From contig NZ_OLKL01000003.1 in assembly GCF_900291015.1 (NCBI RefSeq), forward strand, positions 161,001 to 225,000: a stretch of 64,000 bases of DNA, read 5' to 3'. A program made the position numbers and the translations under genes. This DNA is from Pseudomonas persica. GTDB taxonomy: Bacteria; Pseudomonadota; Gammaproteobacteria; Pseudomonadales; Pseudomonadaceae. Positions within the stretch are counted from its first letter, which is position 1. Each line of letters begins with the position of its first letter. A model generated the notes under the pieces. The model ran no database searches. It was not told where the DNA came from and saw only the letters and a program-made list of their open reading frames with translations. This document shows, piece after piece, positions 62,671 to 64,000 of this stretch.

Positions 62671-63891
62671 ATGGGCGCGCTATCACATCTGCGGGTGCTG
62701 GACCTTTCTCGCGTGCTGGCCGGCCCATGGTCTGGCCAGATTCTCGCTGACCTTGGTGCCGATGTGATCAAGGTCGAGCGCCCAGGCAGTGGTGATGATA
62801 CCCGCTCGTGGGGGCCGCCCTTCCTCAAGGATGCCGAGGGCGAGAACACCAGTGAGGCGGCCTATTACCTGTCGGCCAACCGCAACAAGCGCTCGGTGAC
62901 CATCGACTTTACCCAGGCCGAGGGGCAGCGCCTGGTGCGTGAGTTGGCAGCGAAGTCCGATATCGTCATCGAGAACTTCAAGGTAGGTGGGTTGGCTGCC
63001 TATGGTCTGGACTACCAGCGCCTGAAGGCGGTCAACCCGCGGCTGATCTATTGTTCCATCACCGGGTTTGGCCAGACCGGGCCTTATGCCAAGCGCGCGG
63101 GTTATGACTTCATGATCCAGGGGCTGGGCGGGTTGATGAGCCTGACCGGCCGCCCGGAGGGTGAAGAAGGTGCGGGGCCGGTCAAGGTAGGGGTGGCGCT
63201 GACTGATATCCTTACCGGGCTGTATTCCACGGTGGCGATCCTCGCTGCTCTCGCCCATCGGGAGCAGACCGGGGTAGGCCAGCATGTCGACATGGCGTTG
63301 CTCGATGTGCAGGTGGCCTGTCTGGCGAATCAGGCCATGAATTACCTGACCACGGGCAACCCGCCTCGCCGTCTGGGTAATGCGCATCCCAATATCGTGC
63401 CTTATCAGGATTTCCCGACGGCGGATGGCGACTTCATCCTTACTGTGGGCAACGACAGCCAGTTCCGCAAGTTCGCCGAGGTGGCCGGGCAGCCGCAATG
63501 GGCGGACGATCCACGCTTTGTTACCAATAAACAGCGGGTGGCCAACCGGGCCGAGCTGATTCCACTGATTCGCCAGGCCACGGTATTCAAGACCACGGCT
63601 GAGTGGGTGAGCCAGTTGGAGGCTGCAGGGGTGCCGTGCGGGCCGATCAACGACCTGGCGCAGATGTTCCAGGACCCGCAGGTGCTGGCGCGCGGGCTGG
63701 CGGTGAACATTCCGCATCCATTGGCGGGAAGCGTGCCGCAGGTGGCGAGCCCGATACGCCTGTCGGAGACGCCGGTGGAGTACCGTCGGGCGCCGCCGCT
63801 GCTGGGTGAGCATACCGAGGTGGTGCTGGAGGATGTATTGGGGCTGGATGCCGGTGAGGTGCAACGGCTGCGCAGTGCCGGCGTGCTTTAA
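62671..63891 (+). CDS. gcdG: Glutarate CoA-transferase, class III (CaiB/BaiF family)
   Basis: Activates glutarate to glutaryl-CoA by CoA transfer, most likely from succinyl-CoA, feeding GcdH. The 406-residue enzyme has RVLAGPWSGQILADLGADVI (14-33), NRNKRSVTIDF, GYDFMIQGLGGLMSLTG and the catalytic Asp179 in VALTDILTGLY. ATG 62671 has AAGGAG 9 bases upstream; a TTG at 62653 is not supported. Last gene of the operon, followed by a strong terminator. Confidence 0.94.
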   Translation: MGALSHLRVLDLSRVLAGPWSGQILADLGADVIKVERPGSGDDTRSWGPPFLKDAEGENTSEAAYYLSANRNKRSVTIDFTQAEGQRLVRELAAKSDIVIENFKVGGLAAYGLDYQRLKAVNPRLIYCSITGFGQTGPYAKRAGYDFMIQGLGGLMSLTGRPEGEEGAGPVKVGVALTDILTGLYSTVAILAALAHREQTGVGQHVDMALLDVQVACLANQAMNYLTTGNPPRRLGNAHPNIVPYQDFPTADGDFILTVGNDSQFRKFAEVAGQPQWADDPRFVTNKQRVANRAELIPLIRQATVFKTTAEWVSQLEAAGVPCGPINDLAQMFQDPQVLARGLAVNIPHPLAGSVPQVASPIRLSETPVEYRRAPPLLGEHTEVVLEDVLGLDAGEVQRLRSAGVL

Positions 63892-63909
63892 GAGCGTGTG
63901 GCTTGATGA

Positions 63910-63947
63910 AAAGCGGGGAGGCCGTCAGGCCTCCCCGCTTTGCTTTT
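63910..63947 (+). terminator. Rho-independent terminator of gcdHG
   Basis: AAGCGGGGAGGCC (63911-63923) and GGCCTCCCCGCTT (63928-63940) form a 13-base perfect stem with a GTCA loop, followed by TGCTTTT. Confidence 0.95.
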
Positions 63948-63962
63948 CGGCGATATCAAGGT

Positions 63963-64000
63963 TTCTTGAAATTAAGGGTTGACGCGGCTTCGAATCCCCT
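63963..64000 (+). promoter_or_regulatory. Upstream half of a strong promoter, -10 beyond the window
   Basis: TTGACG (63979-63984) is preceded by an AT-rich block (TTCTTGAAATTAA, 63963-63975) like an UP element. Exactly 16 bases remain to the window end, so a -10 would start at about 64001. The context resembles Pseudomonas rRNA or tRNA promoters. What it drives is not visible. Confidence 0.5.

Noticed and set aside
61382..62728. 448-codon frame antisense to gcdH
   Set aside because: Shadow of gcdH, which has the full acyl-CoA dehydrogenase signature on the plus strand.
63988..64000. CTTCGAATCCCCT as the T-arm of a tRNA
   Set aside because: No acceptor, anticodon or D-arm fits upstream, and it is followed by the window end. 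The TTGACG context favours a promoter spacer.

Overview
The window looks like a chromosomal segment of a fluorescent Pseudomonas, most likely of the P. putida group. The reasons are the high GC content, the two classes of P. putida-type REP palindromes between genes, and gene orders known from Pseudomonas: coxBA-cox11-coxC, metNIQ, znuBC-zur/znuA, thrB-polA-ersA-engB-cyt c5-cyt c4-dsbA-dgcH-ampDh2-kinB-algB, and gcdR/gcdHG. No prophage, transposon, CRISPR array or compositionally foreign island was seen, so this is core genome with a few lineage-specific modules.

Layout. 1-9.4 kb: a partial unknown gene on the minus strand, then the aa3-type cytochrome c oxidase operon (coxB, coxA, cox11, coxC) and a haem A/copper assembly operon (SURF1, a thioredoxin-like membrane protein, ctaA, ctaB, Sco). 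9.5-12 kb: the MetNIQ methionine importer. 12.2-14.4 kb: the large catalase KatE. 14.5-18.3 kb: a lipoprotein and the zinc uptake locus, with a candidate Zur operator between zur and znuA. 18.4-26.5 kb: thrB, a DUF2782 protein, polA, the sRNA ErsA with a sigma-22-like promoter, engB, two cytochromes c, dsbA and a phosphodiesterase-fold protein. 26.5-36.5 kb: signalling and envelope genes, namely a diguanylate cyclase, a peptidoglycan amidase, a c-di-GMP phosphodiesterase, KinB/AlgB, and a BON / small membrane protein / DUF1328 / Ivy series.

36.5-50.5 kb: GltP glutamate carrier behind a long leader with two related palindromes, a SpmA/SpmB-like membrane protein, an MCE-type lipid ABC transporter, a DUF5924 protein, a membrane-anchored M16 peptidase, a Na/Pi cotransporter, a TerC protein and a CitMHS citrate carrier. 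50.7-55.1 kb: a GFA protein, a compact operon of three DUF2388 genes plus a DUF4105 gene with an HExxH motif, and a DUF1127 gene surrounded by repeated ACTGTAC-like motifs. 55.4-60 kb: a CoA-transferase and the three-gene proton-translocating transhydrogenase. 60.4-63.9 kb: glutarate catabolism (gcdR, gcdH, gcdG). The last 40 bases carry a strong -35 hexamer in a stable-RNA-promoter-like context.

The best candidate for an undescribed system is the DUF2388 x3 - DUF4105 operon: three short exported paralogues translated with a large exported protein that has a metal-protease-like motif and an internal attenuator-like hairpin. Second is the set of tandem and inverted ACTGTAC motifs on both sides of the DUF1127 gene, which suggests a dedicated regulator encoded elsewhere.
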